DNA of 64,000 nucleotides from contig NZ_CANMRN010000001.1 of assembly GCF_947500265.1 (NCBI RefSeq), forward strand, positions 558,001 through 622,000. The letters run 5' to 3'. Positions 46,843 through 56,736 of the stretch are shown piece after piece (the stretch's first letter is position 1; each line of letters starts with the position of its first letter). The notes beneath the pieces were generated by a model that was given only the letters and a program-made list of their open reading frames with translations, was not told the DNA's origin and did no database searches. A program made the translations under genes and the position numbers. This DNA is from an uncultured Psychrobacter sp. (lineage in GTDB: Bacteria > Pseudomonadota > Gammaproteobacteria > Pseudomonadales > Moraxellaceae).

Positions 46843-47954
46843 TGTCAAATAATCAACCTTCATCAAAGAGCAGTCCTATTAATAGCGAACCAGATAAAGC
46901 GCCAATGCTTGAGCAGCTATCTACCACAAAAAAGCAACGATTGAACCCTGTATGGCAAGCGCGTTTAAATCGCTTTCGCCAAAATCGACTTGGAGTGATA
47001 TCGCTGTTTGTTTTCGCAGTGATATTTGTCATCTGCATGGCAGCTAACGTCATTGCCAATGACAAACCTTTACTGGTTCAATATCAAGGCGATTATTACT
47101 TTCCGGTATTAAAAGCTTATCCTGAAACGACGTTTGGCGGTGTGTTTGAGACCGAAACCAATTATAAAGACCCTGCAGTGCAGTCGCTGATTGATGAGCA
47201 AGGTTTTTATCTAATGCCGCCTATCCCGTTTGCCGATCAGACGCCCAACGTCGAGCTTGGTCTGCCTTATCCAGCAGCACCCAATGCTCAAAACTGGCTT
47301 GGCACTGATGATATGGGTCGTGATGTGCTGGCACGGATACTCTATGGTATGCGAGTGTCGTTACTGTTTGGTTTGGCCTTGACGCTTGCGGGCGCACTGA
47401 TTGGGATTATCGTTGGTGCGGTACAAGGCTATTATGGCGGCTGGGTAGATCTGGCAGGGCAGCGATTTATGGAAGTATGGGGCGGTATGCCTCAGCTATT
47501 TATGATTATTATTTTGGTCAGTCTGTTTAGTCCTAGTATTATTATGTTGTTCGCCATGATGCTACTGTTCGGTTGGATGGGTCTAGTCGGTTTGGTACGG
47601 GCAGAGTTTTTGCGAGCCCGCAACTTTGACTATGTGCGAGCTGCACGCAATTTAGGTGTTTCGGACAGCCAAATCATGCTCAGACATATCTTACCCAATG
47701 CATTGGCCTCAAGCTTGTCGCAGTTACCATTTATTTTAACGGCTAATATTATCGCCTTAACCGCGCTAGATTTCTTGGGATATGGATTGCCGCCTGGCTC
47801 GCCGTCTCTTGGTGAGCTAATGGTACAAGGGAAGAACAACCTGGATGCACCTTGGCTTGCTTTGTCAGGATTCTTTAGTTTGACCTTTATTTTGTCATTG
47901 CTCATCTTCGTTGGCGAAGCACTGCGTGACGCGTTTGATCCGAGGCGTTCTTAA
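46842..47954 (+). CDS. yejE: ABC transporter permease, YejE-like
   Basis: 370 residues. A hydrophilic N-terminus precedes a first helix (LGVISLFVFAVIFVICMAAN), a periplasmic segment of about 100 residues with LGTDDMGRDVLARILYGMRVS, then five helices and the EAA loop YVRAARNLGVSDSQIMLRHILPN. It is the heterodimer partner of YejB in the inner membrane. The start overlaps the yejB stop, so translation is probably coupled. Confidence 0.92.
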   Translation: MSNNQPSSKSSPINSEPDKAPMLEQLSTTKKQRLNPVWQARLNRFRQNRLGVISLFVFAVIFVICMAANVIANDKPLLVQYQGDYYFPVLKAYPETTFGGVFETETNYKDPAVQSLIDEQGFYLMPPIPFADQTPNVELGLPYPAAPNAQNWLGTDDMGRDVLARILYGMRVSLLFGLALTLAGALIGIIVGAVQGYYGGWVDLAGQRFMEVWGGMPQLFMIIILVSLFSPSIIMLFAMMLLFGWMGLVGLVRAEFLRARNFDYVRAARNLGVSDSQIMLRHILPNALASSLSQLPFILTANIIALTALDFLGYGLPPGSPSLGELMVQGKNNLDAPWLALSGFFSLTFILSLLIFVGEALRDAFDPRRS

Positions 47955-47955
47955 T

Positions 47956-49635
47956 ATGATTAAAAATATTGTCGCCACCGAGCACAGCAACGCACAAAAT
48001 GAAATCCCCAATCGTGCACAAGATAAGCTTATGCTAACCGTAGATAAGCTTACTATCATAACTGCTACAGGCATCCAGTTGGTCGATGCGCTGTCTTATG
48101 AGCTAAGACAAGGGCAAACTTTGGCTATCGTTGGTGAGTCAGGCTCTGGCAAATCAATTGCCAGTCTTGCGCTATTAGGTCTGTTACCTGATAGTTTGAC
48201 CATCACGGGTGTGGTACAGCTGGCAAATACGGCAGGTATGTCTACCTTGCCCATAGCGAATGATAAGGCGCGTAATGCTGCACTACGGTCTATTCGTGGA
48301 CAGCGTATCGGTATGGTATTTCAGGAGCCGATGACCGCATTAAATCCGTTGCATACAGTCGCTAAACAAATTGCTGAATCGTTGCGTCTAAGCGGAATAC
48401 CTAAAAAGCAATGGCGAGACACCAGCATTGCTTTGCTAAATGACGTCAATATTACAGATCCTGCTGACAAGTTGAACCGTTACCCACATGAGCTATCAGG
48501 TGGTCAGCGTCAGCGAGTGATGATTGCCATGGCATTGGCTCAGCAGCCTGATATTTTAATTGCTGATGAGCCAACGACTGCGCTCGATGTTACCTTGCAG
48601 CATGAGATTTTGGCGCTACTAGATGATCTCAAACGCAAGCACAATATGGCGATGATACTAATCAGTCATGATCTTAATCTGGTCAGGCGCTATAGTGATG
48701 AGGTTATCGTTATGCACCAAGGTCAAACGATTGAACAGGGCAAAACGTCAGCGGTATTTGATCAGCCTAAGGCTGATTATACTCGCACACTTATCAAGCA
48801 AGACTTTGGGCAAGCATTAACCATAGAAGACGATAACGTAGATAAACAACCAAGCGTACTAGAAGTGAAGCGCCTTAATGTACAGTTCCCAATTGAAAAA
48901 GGTCTGTTTGGTGGTACCAAGCGCTGGTTTGACGCGGTCAAAGATGTCGATATGACACTGCAAAAAGGTCAGGCATTGGGTATCGTCGGTGAGTCTGGCT
49001 CTGGTAAAACCACCATTGCGCTGGCGCTTAGCCAACTACTGAGCAACCAAGCACGTGTGAATGGGCAGATAGTGGTCAACGGGCAAGATATCTCAGCATT
49101 GTCCAAAAAAGCGCTACGTAACTTCCGCTCGCAGATACAGATGGTATTTCAAGATCCGTTTGCCAGTATTAATCCGCGTATGACGGTCATGCAAATCGTG
49201 GAAGAAGGATTGTTAGTACAAGGCGTGGATAAAGTCGCCCGTCAGCAAGCGGTGCTAGATAGTCTGGCTACGGTACATTTACCTTTAGCATTTGCGCAGC
49301 GTTATCCGCATGAGCTGTCAGGTGGTCAGCGTCAACGCGTGGCACTGGCGCGTGCCCTCATTATGAAACCAAGCTTACTTATATTGGATGAGCCGACCTC
49401 TGCGCTCGATAGTACTACACAGGTAACAGTAGTTAGTTTATTACGTGAAATTCAAGAAAGACTACAAGTCAGCTATGTCTTTATCAGTCATGATCTCAAG
49501 GTAGTACGTGCACTGTGTCAGCATATTATGGTGTTAAAACAAGGGGTGTGTGTGGAATCTGGACGTACCGAAGATCTCTTTAATCATCCACAACATACTT
49601 ACACTCAGCAACTGTTAAAGGCAAGTACTGACTAG
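47956..49635 (+). CDS. yejF: Fused two-domain ABC ATPase, YejF-like
   Basis: 559 residues from the ATG at 47956, two bases after the yejE stop. Two complete ATPase domains: Walker A GESGSGKSIAS near 63 and GESGSGKTTIA near 345; signatures LSGGQRQRVMIAMAL and LSGGQRQRVALARAL; Walker B ILIADEPTTALD and LILDEPTSALD. Fusing both halves in one chain is the YejF/GsiA arrangement. It powers YejB/YejE for import of peptides bound by YejA. No terminator is obvious after it. Confidence 0.93.
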   Translation: MIKNIVATEHSNAQNEIPNRAQDKLMLTVDKLTIITATGIQLVDALSYELRQGQTLAIVGESGSGKSIASLALLGLLPDSLTITGVVQLANTAGMSTLPIANDKARNAALRSIRGQRIGMVFQEPMTALNPLHTVAKQIAESLRLSGIPKKQWRDTSIALLNDVNITDPADKLNRYPHELSGGQRQRVMIAMALAQQPDILIADEPTTALDVTLQHEILALLDDLKRKHNMAMILISHDLNLVRRYSDEVIVMHQGQTIEQGKTSAVFDQPKADYTRTLIKQDFGQALTIEDDNVDKQPSVLEVKRLNVQFPIEKGLFGGTKRWFDAVKDVDMTLQKGQALGIVGESGSGKTTIALALSQLLSNQARVNGQIVVNGQDISALSKKALRNFRSQIQMVFQDPFASINPRMTVMQIVEEGLLVQGVDKVARQQAVLDSLATVHLPLAFAQRYPHELSGGQRQRVALARALIMKPSLLILDEPTSALDSTTQVTVVSLLREIQERLQVSYVFISHDLKVVRALCQHIMVLKQGVCVESGRTEDLFNHPQHTYTQQLLKASTD

Positions 49636-49902
49636 TTTAAACGACTTACTGTAGTCACTGAGATTGATCAATCAAACTAAGCGACTAAAATAAGCGGCTT
49701 GGTATAAAATTGACACATCGCAGTTCATAATAATAGCGACATATTGAAAAAAGCAGTGGTACAATAATTTTAGAGAGCTGCCCATTTTATAATGCTGTGA
49801 TGCGTATCTTTATACATTCTGGCGCTCGTAAATTAGTAATATTTAACTGGCTGCCCCAAACGGTCTTTATTGCCGTTAAAACCATCATTAAAAAGGATTT
49901 TT

Positions 49903-51213
49903 GTGCTCATGAAAACACAAAACAGTATTACTAAATTGGTAAAGAACAACAGTTTGCAGCATGCTGGTTATTTGGCTGTCGCTAAGACTCGGGCAAAGGT
50001 ATTAAAAGCGGTATCTTATGTGATACCTATCAGAAGACCGATGCTCTTTGTCGGTGAGACTGCCTGTGATGAGCTGTGCGATATGCTTATCAATGAAGGC
50101 AATACCAATGTGTTTATCGTCACGGATACGGTGCTCAACAAACTGGGCATACCTGCGCAAGTCACTGATTATCTAGACGCGAAAAATATCAGTTATCACA
50201 TCTATGATGGTATTACGCCAGATCCTACTTTTAAAGTAGTTGAAGAAGGGCTCCGTCAATCTATAGAAGCCAATTGTGACTCTATCGTAGCCATTGGCGG
50301 CGGCTCAGTGATCGATGCGGCCAAAATGATAGCCATGTCTCAAGGGAACAAGTGCAAGCCAAAGCAGCTAATCGGTATTCTTAAAGCAAGAAAGCCTGCG
50401 ACTCCGCTATACTGCGTACCAACGACGGCTGGCACGGGTTCAGAGGCGACACTTGGTGCAGTAGTATCGGATGATAAAACGCACCAAAAAGCATTGTCTA
50501 TCGACCCAAGAATGGTACCACTAGCTGCAGCAATTGACCCAGTTATCATGAAAGGCATGCCAGCCCATATCACAGCAGATACTGGTATTGATGTATTGAC
50601 CCATGCACTAGAAGCATGGATGAGTGCCAATGCCAGCGTAGAGACAGATTACTATGCAGCCTCTGCCGTAAAATCTGTTATGCATTATCTACCACTAGCT
50701 TATAAAGACGGTGGCAATCTAAAAGCAAGAGAAGAGATGGGTATCGCTGCTCATTACGGTGGGATTGCTTTTAATAAAGCAGGTCTGGGTTATGTGCATG
50801 CTATCGCGCATCAGTTAGGCGCTTACTATAGTATTCCTCATGGCCGTGCTAACGCCATCGTGCTGCCTTATGTGCTCAACGTCAATCGCAAAGCGAGCAA
50901 AAAAAGACTGGCTGCACTGGCGAAAAGAACTGGTATGGTACAGGATGGTCAAGCAGCCAATGGCGATAGTGAGATAGCAGATCACCTTATCACGCAAGTT
51001 AGAGACTTGATTGCAGATCTAAATATTGATCCGACTGTCAATGGTATGCAAACTAGCGACTTTGATGATATTGCAAAGGCAGCTGCAAAAGAAGTCAGTG
51101 ATACTTATGCCGTGCCAACCTATCTATCAGCCGCTGAGATCAAAGAAATTCTAACGAAAATTAAGCAGGCTAGCGATGAACATGCTGATAGTAATAATGA
51201 AACAGCGTCATAG
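49903..51213 (+). CDS. Iron-type alcohol dehydrogenase
   Basis: About 436 residues from the GTG at 49903 (AAGGA 5 bases upstream) or 434 from the ATG at 49909. NAD(P)-dependent oxidoreductase of the Fe-ADH superfamily: GGGSVIDAAKMIAMS binds the cofactor, TTAGTGSEAT is the second loop, and the metal site comprises Asp and His of ADTGIDVLTHALEAW and two His of HAIAHQLGAYYSIPHGRANA. Substrate cannot be told from sequence; a broad aliphatic alcohol/aldehyde role is usual. It stands alone with its own terminator. Confidence 0.9.
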   Translation: MLMKTQNSITKLVKNNSLQHAGYLAVAKTRAKVLKAVSYVIPIRRPMLFVGETACDELCDMLINEGNTNVFIVTDTVLNKLGIPAQVTDYLDAKNISYHIYDGITPDPTFKVVEEGLRQSIEANCDSIVAIGGGSVIDAAKMIAMSQGNKCKPKQLIGILKARKPATPLYCVPTTAGTGSEATLGAVVSDDKTHQKALSIDPRMVPLAAAIDPVIMKGMPAHITADTGIDVLTHALEAWMSANASVETDYYAASAVKSVMHYLPLAYKDGGNLKAREEMGIAAHYGGIAFNKAGLGYVHAIAHQLGAYYSIPHGRANAIVLPYVLNVNRKASKKRLAALAKRTGMVQDGQAANGDSEIADHLITQVRDLIADLNIDPTVNGMQTSDFDDIAKAAAKEVSDTYAVPTYLSAAEIKEILTKIKQASDEHADSNNETAS

Positions 51214-51241
51214 TTTTTTATAGAGCTAGTGATATTAAAAT

Positions 51242-51279
51242 AAAAAAGTCTATTACTCTTTGGAGGATAGGCTTTTTTA
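51242..51279 (+). terminator. Intrinsic terminator after the alcohol dehydrogenase
   Basis: AAAAAGTCTAT and ATAGGCTTTTTT pair (one G-T pair) around a 13-base loop, with A and T runs. Confidence 0.75.
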
Positions 51280-51492
51280 ATGCATTGAAATAATAAAGTT
51301 TCCGTCTTATTTCTATAGTCAACTCATACTAAAATGTATAATCGTTATCAAATGAACGTTTAATTTATCTTGTAATTAAACTCAGTTGATAAAAAATATC
51401 TTAATAAACTGTAAATATATAACAGTATAGGAATGTTTCAGTGATACAAAAGCGTTAGGATATTTAAAGGACATTACGCTTAGGAGATTTTC

Positions 51493-52707
51493 ATGAATCG
51501 CATATTACCATCTAGAATTATAGGGTTAGTTATCATAGCGAGTAGTGCGATTTACGCAGGCTGTGCATCAACTGAAAACAGCTCTGCTGTAAAAAACACA
51601 ACTGCCGCTAACCCATATGCACCGACTACGCCAGGATTGGCAGTAGCCACAGTAGCGGGTGGGTGTTTTTGGTGTGTTGAAGCAGGTTATGAAAAAATCC
51701 CTGGCGTGGTAGAAGTCGTATCTGGCTATACGGGTGGCACCGCCGAAAACCCAACCTACAAGCAGGTGTCAGCAGGTGGTACTGGGCATACAGAAGCGGC
51801 GCAGGTGTATTATGATCCTAAGAAGATTACTTACAACGGCATAGTACAGGCGCTATGGAGAATCGCTGATCCTACTGATGATAAAGGGCAGTATGTTGAT
51901 CGCGGCACACAGTATCGTCCCGCTATTTTTTACAACAATGCGCAAGAAAAGCAAATCGCAGAAGCGGCCAAGCAATCACTGCAAGCCTCTGGCGTGTATG
52001 AAAAGCCAGTAGTGATCGAGATTGTTCCTGCTAGCACTTTTTATCCTGCTGAAGAGTATCATCAAGATTATTATAAAAAGAACCCGATACGCTATAAAGC
52101 CTATACCTTCAATTCTGGTCGTTATCAGTTTATCGAGAGTGTCTATGGTAAAAACTATGAGCTTGATTTTAGTAAGTTTACGCCCGAAGCAGATAGCACA
52201 CAGCAAGTGACGTCAAATAACACAGCGGATAGCAAAGTAAGCAAAGGTTTTAACCCAGATACATTTGTAAAACCTTCACAAGATGCGCTAAAGAAGTCCC
52301 TTAGTGATATTCAGTACAAAGTCACCCAAAAAGAAGGTACTGAGCGCGCCTTTGACAATGAGTATTGGGATAATAAAGCGCCTGGATTATATGTAGACGT
52401 CGTATCTGGTGAGCCACTGTATTCTTCGCGTGATAAATATAAATCTGGTACGGGCTGGCCGAGCTTTACTCGCCCATTGGATACGAGCTTAGTGGTTGAA
52501 AAGCCAGATCGAGGGATATTTGGAACCCGTACTGAAATTCGTAGCCGTTACGCGGACTCACACGTGGGACATGTATTTGACGACGGTCCAGCACCGACAG
52601 GCAAGCGCTATTGCATGAATTCAGCAGCGCTCCGCTTTATTCCGCTTGCAGATATGGAAGCTGTTGGTTATGGTGATTGGATCGATGATGTAAAACCAGT
52701 TGGTTAG
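51493..52707 (+). CDS. msrAB: Lipoprotein fusion of methionine sulfoxide reductases MsrA and MsrB
   Basis: 404 residues. A lipoprotein signal ends at lipobox IYAGC (Cys24), so it is probably anchored on the periplasmic side of a membrane. MsrA domain (about 50-200): GGCFWCVEA with nucleophile Cys58, [24 protein letters not shown], and [10 protein letters not shown]. MsrB domain (about 265-395): [35 protein letters not shown] and [11 protein letters not shown] with catalytic Cys374; it lacks the paired zinc CxxC motifs. Together they repair both stereoisomers of oxidised methionine. Neisseria PilB/MsrAB is comparable but adds a thioredoxin domain, missing here. Confidence 0.93.
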   Translation: MNRILPSRIIGLVIIASSAIYAGCASTENSSAVKNTTAANPYAPTTPGLAVATVAGGCFWCVEAGYEKIPGVVEVVSGYTGGTAENPTYKQVSAGGTGHTEAAQVYYDPKKITYNGIVQALWRIADPTDDKGQYVDRGTQYRPAIFYNNAQEKQIAEAAKQSLQASGVYEKPVVIEIVPASTFYPAEEYHQDYYKKNPIRYKAYTFNSGRYQFIESVYGKNYELDFSKFTPEADSTQQVTSNNTADSKVSKGFNPDTFVKPSQDALKKSLSDIQYKVTQKEGTERAFDNEYWDNKAPGLYVDVVSGEPLYSSRDKYKSGTGWPSFTRPLDTSLVVEKPDRGIFGTRTEIRSRYADSHVGHVFDDGPAPTGKRYCMNSAALRFIPLADMEAVGYGDWIDDVKPVG

Positions 52708-52725
52708 CATCAATTCTTGATATGA

Positions 52726-52769
52726 AAAATGCTCACTACTGTCTAGACGGCATAGTGAGCATTTTTTTG
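52726..52769 (+). terminator. Intrinsic terminator after msrAB
   Basis: ATGCTCACTA and TAGTGAGCAT form a 10-bp stem followed by seven T. Confidence 0.88.
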
Positions 52770-52918
52770 TTCAATGCAATATTATTTCTATTTAGTAAAA
52801 AAAAGTGTTCTTCTGAAGTATTTTTTATAATACACTTACTAAAATGTATAATTTTAGTTAATTTTTTAATCAAAGTTTCCGTTACTAAATTGTGAAACTA
52901 CTTCAAAGGACGCAAGCT

Positions 52919-54535
52919 ATGTTGAAAAAATCACAAGGTGCAGTTGCATCTGCAATAACAGCTATTCCCACTCATAAAGAAGGTCATAAAACAAGCAAGA
53001 AGGCATCGTATCTAGCAATTAGTATTTTTGCAGTTAGTGGCATATGTCTAACGGAAGAGTCCGTAGCAGCAACCTACGAAGAGTGTCTGGAGTTTGGTAT
53101 TCCATTATTGTGTGTGGAAAATGGTGGTCAAGGCATACAGGGTGAAACAGGCCCCAAGGGCGATAAGGGTGACAAAGGAGATAAGGGCGATACTGGTTTG
53201 ACGGGTGCCCAAGGCGAACAGGGTATGTCTGGTGCTACTGGTGCTATGGGTCCTATGGGTATGCCTGGTATGGATGGTGCTCAGGGCGTGAAAGGTGATA
53301 CTGGTGCTAAGGGCGAACAGGGCATCCAAGGTCTGACTGGTGCCAAGGGTGATAAAGGCGACATCGGTCTGACTGGTGCTACTGGCGCCCAGGGTGATAA
53401 AGGCGACATCGGTCTGACTGGTGCTACTGGTGCCAAGGGTGATAAAGGCGACATCGGTCTGACTGGTGCTACTGGCGCCCAGGGTATCCAAGGTCTGACT
53501 GGCGCTCAAGGTGAAACTGGTGCTCAAGGCGAACAGGGTATCCAAGGTTTGACTGGTGCTAAAGGTGATAAAGGCGATATCGGTCTAACTGGTGCTAAGG
53601 GCGAACAGGGCATCCAAGGTCTGACTGGCGCTAAAGGAGATACAGGTGCTCAAGGTGAAACTGGTGCTCAAGGTGAAACTGGTGCTCAAGGTGAAACTGG
53701 TGCTCAAGGTGAAACTGGTGCTCAAGGCGAAACTGGTGCTCAAGGCGAAGCAGGTAAGGATGCTAATATCAATGTCGCTATACAAACCTCTAATAGTACA
53801 ACCACACCAGCCCAAGCGACAGGCAAAGATGCCATTGCGATAGGTAATGGCGCAGTAGCTGAAGGCAGTCAATCTATTAGTATTGGTGTAGGTAATTTGG
53901 TAACAGGTAAAAACTCTGGCGCGATTGGTGATCCAAGCACAGTCAGTGGTTCAGGTAGCTATAGCTTTGGTAATAATAATACGGTAACTGGCAACAACAC
54001 GGTCGTTTTAGGAAATGGCATTAGTACAGCAGTCAACAACGCAGTCGTTGTTGGAAGTGATTCAACATCAACCCGTGATAACACAGTGTCAGTTGGAGCA
54101 GCAGGTAGTGAGCGTCAGGTGATCAATGTGGCTGATGGTACACAGAATACAGATGCAGTCAATATCAGACAGTTGAATACCGCAAAAATCAATGCTGTAA
54201 CCGAAGCTACCACCTATACTGATAACAAATATGATGTTTTGAATAGCAGTTTTCAAAGCTATTCTAACGGTATAAATCGTCGAGTTGATGATGTGGAAAA
54301 AACTGCAAATAGTGGTGTTGCGATCTCTTTAGCGACACAGCAGGCTATTCCCAATCTCAGCCCAGGTAATGTCGCTGTGTTTGGCGGGATGGGTCATTAT
54401 GAGGGACAGAGTGCTGTGGCTATTGGTGCTGCTACTATGCTAGATAATGGTCGCACGTCAGTTAGCGGCGCATTTGGCTTTGCTGATTCAAGGTTTGGTG
54501 GACGAGTTGGTGTGTCTTATATATTCGGTCAATAA
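52919..54535 (+). CDS. Collagen-like trimeric autotransporter (YadA-type) surface protein
   Basis: 538 residues from the ATG at 52919 (AAAGGA 8 bases upstream; the GTG at 52892 is rejected). A long signal peptide (cleavage near residue 50, VAA/T), then about 70 uninterrupted Gly-X-Y triplets at residues 72-281, then a YadA-like head with AIAIGNGAVAEGSQSISIGVG, the neck-like DAVNIRQLN, a short coiled coil (YTDNKYDVLNSS, INRRVDDVEKT), and a C-terminal four-strand YadA anchor (NVAVFGGMGHYEGQSAVAIG to VSYIFGQ). It should form a trimer in the outer membrane with a collagen triple-helix stalk, a likely adhesin. Confidence 0.88.
   Translation: MLKKSQGAVASAITAIPTHKEGHKTSKKASYLAISIFAVSGICLTEESVAATYEECLEFGIPLLCVENGGQGIQGETGPKGDKGDKGDKGDTGLTGAQGEQGMSGATGAMGPMGMPGMDGAQGVKGDTGAKGEQGIQGLTGAKGDKGDIGLTGATGAQGDKGDIGLTGATGAKGDKGDIGLTGATGAQGIQGLTGAQGETGAQGEQGIQGLTGAKGDKGDIGLTGAKGEQGIQGLTGAKGDTGAQGETGAQGETGAQGETGAQGETGAQGETGAQGEAGKDANINVAIQTSNSTTTPAQATGKDAIAIGNGAVAEGSQSISIGVGNLVTGKNSGAIGDPSTVSGSGSYSFGNNNTVTGNNTVVLGNGISTAVNNAVVVGSDSTSTRDNTVSVGAAGSERQVINVADGTQNTDAVNIRQLNTAKINAVTEATTYTDNKYDVLNSSFQSYSNGINRRVDDVEKTANSGVAISLATQQAIPNLSPGNVAVFGGMGHYEGQSAVAIGAATMLDNGRTSVSGAFGFADSRFGGRVGVSYIFGQ
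53341..53490 (+). repeat. Tandem 45-base repeats in the collagen region
   Basis: Three near-identical 45-base units coding GDKGDIGLTGATGAQ/K. In-frame copy number changes would lengthen or shorten the stalk without a frameshift. Confidence 0.75.
53644..53752 (+). repeat. Tandem 18-base repeats coding Gly-Ala-Gln-Gly-Glu-Thr
   Basis: Five almost identical copies of GGTGCTCAAGGTGAAACT and a sixth ending in Ala instead of Thr. 18 is a multiple of three, so slippage changes the length of the collagen stalk in steps of two triplets. Confidence 0.85.
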
Positions 54536-54580
54536 ATACCTTTTATACATTAAGCAGTCGTAGTTTAAATCTTCAACCAA

Positions 54581-54614
54581 ACAAAAAGGACGCATTATAT
54601 GCGTCCTTTTTATT
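54581..54614. terminator. Bidirectional terminator between the autotransporter and folE
   Basis: AAAAAGGACGCA and TGCGTCCTTTTT pair around TTATA, with A and T runs on both sides. Confidence 0.9.
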
Positions 54615-54653
54615 TGGTTATTATTCACAACAGCCTAAGCAATTAACAGCGAA

Positions 54654-55265
54654 TTAAAACGCTGGCTGACGCTTAGGTACAGCGCCTAAAAATTCATTAC
54701 GGGCTTGATTATTGTGTTGATATTCGCCAAGCATCGCGGTGCTACGCGTGGTTGAATGCTGTTTGCTAACACCGCGCATCATCATACACATGTGCGATGC
54801 ATCCATAACGACTGCGACGCCGCGGCAGCCAGTAACATCCATAATGGTCTGCGCAATCTGCTCACTTAGGTTTTCTTGTATCTGCAAACGACGAGCAAAC
54901 ATATCGACGATACGGGCAAATTTTGACAGTCCTAAGACTTGGCCGTCAGGTAAGTAGCCAATATGAGCGACACCATGGAACGGTAGCATATGATGCTCAC
55001 ACAATGAATAAAACTCAATGTTCTGTACCAGTACCAGCTCGCGATTGGCTGATGGAAACACAGCATCATTGACCACTTCTTCTATGCTTTGATGATAGCC
55101 TTGGGTCAGATGGGCAAAGGCCTTTGCAGCACGTACAGGCGTATCTAGCAAACCCGGACGATCTAAGTCTTCGCCAGTTGAAGCAATCAGTTGGCGATAA
55201 GATTCGGTACTTTCTTTATAATCTGGGGTTATGATGGGGGTGTTACTCATAAGTTTGGCAGCCAT
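54654..55265 (-). CDS. folE: GTP cyclohydrolase I
   Basis: First enzyme of tetrahydrofolate synthesis, GTP to dihydroneopterin triphosphate. 203 residues; a start at the ATG at 55250 is equally possible since neither has a strong ribosome site. Motifs: [28 protein letters not shown] with the zinc Cys and His, [29 protein letters not shown] and [23 protein letters not shown] with the second zinc Cys. It stands alone. Confidence 0.95.
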   Translation of the reverse strand: MAAKLMSNTPIITPDYKESTESYRQLIASTGEDLDRPGLLDTPVRAAKAFAHLTQGYHQSIEEVVNDAVFPSANRELVLVQNIEFYSLCEHHMLPFHGVAHIGYLPDGQVLGLSKFARIVDMFARRLQIQENLSEQIAQTIMDVTGCRGVAVVMDASHMCMMMRGVSKQHSTTRSTAMLGEYQHNNQARNEFLGAVPKRQPAF

Positions 55266-55680
55266 CCAAAATGTGGGTGTAGCTTAACGTTGAATCCTAT
55301 CATGTGAGGATTCTTATAAAAATTGTGCAAGCTGGGAAGGGCTGTGATTATACTCGAAATCTGCTGAACTTCATACTGCTGTGGCTAGCAGTTGAGTCTT
55401 TAATCAATAAAGGGGTGCTTGGTACTTAATCGAAACAATTGTAGTGTTGATATTCGAAGTGCAATTTTTCTCATAAAATAAGCAAACTACTATAGTCTGA
55501 GTATTTTATCGTGAAGCGTTGATGCTAAAATGCAATCTAATAACTCGCGAAAAACTCTCATTGTCGATACTACTTGAAGTGATAAGTTGTTGTTAGGTAT
55601 TTCTATTCTATTAGATGTTTATATTAGTCAATCCAATAACAAGAATCAAATACAGTTTACGACTGTTTACTTAAATTAAT
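55266..55680. other. Divergent intergenic region upstream of fabI
   Basis: About 400 AT-rich bases with no gene seen on either strand. It must hold the folE promoter. Confidence 0.4.
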
Positions 55681-55685
55681 TCGTG

Positions 55686-55691
55686 TATAAT
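55686..55691 (+). promoter_or_regulatory. Probable -10 box for fabI
   Basis: A perfect TATAAT about 100 bases upstream of the fabI start; no good -35 at 16-18 bases, so low confidence. Confidence 0.35.
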
Positions 55692-55792
55692 AACTCATCT
55701 TTTCATTTGTACTATTTAGTAGTCTCAATCTTCTAATTACTCTAAATAAATTCTTATTCTAAATCATCTCGATTGATTCAAAAGGAAATCTT

Positions 55793-56602
55793 ATGCTATT
55801 GCAAGGACAACGATTTGTCGTAACTGGCATCGCAAGTAAACTTTCTATCGCTTGGGCTATCGCAGAAGCGCTGCACCGCGAAGGAGCTTCACTAATTCTG
55901 ACTTACCCGAATGACAAAATCAAAAAACGCGTCGATATGGCCGCTGAAAAATTTGAAGCAGATTTGGTTCTAGAATGTGACGTAGCTTCTGATGAGTCAA
56001 TTGCTGCATGCTTTGAGCAAGTGACTGCTCACTGGGGTGACGGTATTGATGGTGTGGTACATGCCATTGGATTTGCACCGATGGATCAGTTGGATGGCGA
56101 TTTTGTCAATGCCACGACTCGTGAAGGCAGTCACATCGCGCATGATATCTCTAGCTACAGCTTTGTTGCATTGGCAAAAGCAGCTCGTGAGTTACTAGCG
56201 ATGCGTCATGGTTCTATGCTGACATTGACCTATGAAGGCAGCATTTCAGTATTGCCAAACTACAATGTTATGGGTATGGCAAAAGCCAGTTTAGAAGCCA
56301 GTGTTCGTTATTTAGCAACGTCTATGGGCGGTGAAGGTATCCGTGTTAATGCGATATCTGCAGGTCCTATCCGCACGCTAGCAGCTAGTGGCATTAAGTC
56401 TTTCCGTAAAATGCTTGATATCAGCGAAAAAATTGCGCCACTACAACGCAACATCACACAGACAGAAGTAGGCAATGCCGCATTGTTCCTATTGTCGCCT
56501 TGGGCATCTGGTATCACAGGTGAGATTATGTTCGTTGATGCAGGCTTTAATACAGTAGCTATCAGCGAGCAGTTGATGATGCTTGATGAGCCAGCACAGT
56601 AA
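55793..56602 (+). CDS. fabI: Enoyl-[acyl-carrier-protein] reductase FabI
   Basis: NADH-dependent last step of each fatty-acid elongation cycle. 269 residues. The atypical glycine motif [14 protein letters not shown] is that of FabI. The active site shows Tyr147 (LTYEGS) and Tyr157-x6-Lys164 (YNVMGMAK); Gly93 (AIGF), the residue altered in triclosan-resistant mutants of E. coli, is the sensitive-type Gly. AAAGGAAA precedes the ATG. A terminator follows, so it is probably a single-gene transcript. Confidence 0.96.
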   Translation: MLLQGQRFVVTGIASKLSIAWAIAEALHREGASLILTYPNDKIKKRVDMAAEKFEADLVLECDVASDESIAACFEQVTAHWGDGIDGVVHAIGFAPMDQLDGDFVNATTREGSHIAHDISSYSFVALAKAARELLAMRHGSMLTLTYEGSISVLPNYNVMGMAKASLEASVRYLATSMGGEGIRVNAISAGPIRTLAASGIKSFRKMLDISEKIAPLQRNITQTEVGNAALFLLSPWASGITGEIMFVDAGFNTVAISEQLMMLDEPAQ

Positions 56603-56629
56603 TTGTTATAGATGATTCGTTTGATAATA

Positions 56630-56657
56630 GAAAAGGCAGCCAATTGGCTGTCTTTTC
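56630..56657 (+). terminator. Intrinsic terminator after fabI
   Basis: AAAAGGCAGCC and GGCTGTCTTTT pair around AATT, followed by T residues. Confidence 0.8.
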
Positions 56658-56736
56658 TAGTTATACTATGAGTCTTTTGGGCTACGTGCTTTTTTAGCAA
56701 TGCGCCTTTTTAGCTGCGTGCCTTTGGACGAGGGAT

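Noticed and set aside
53341..53752. Regular repeats resembling an array
   Set aside because: They are coding tandem repeats of multiples of three with no unique spacers, so not CRISPR.
53105..53872. Long open frames on the minus strand through the collagen region
   Set aside because: They are mirror readings of the Gly-X-Y repeats, rich in Thr, Ser and Leu in the same repeating pattern, with no ribosome site; the sense protein has a signal, triplet repeats and anchor domain.
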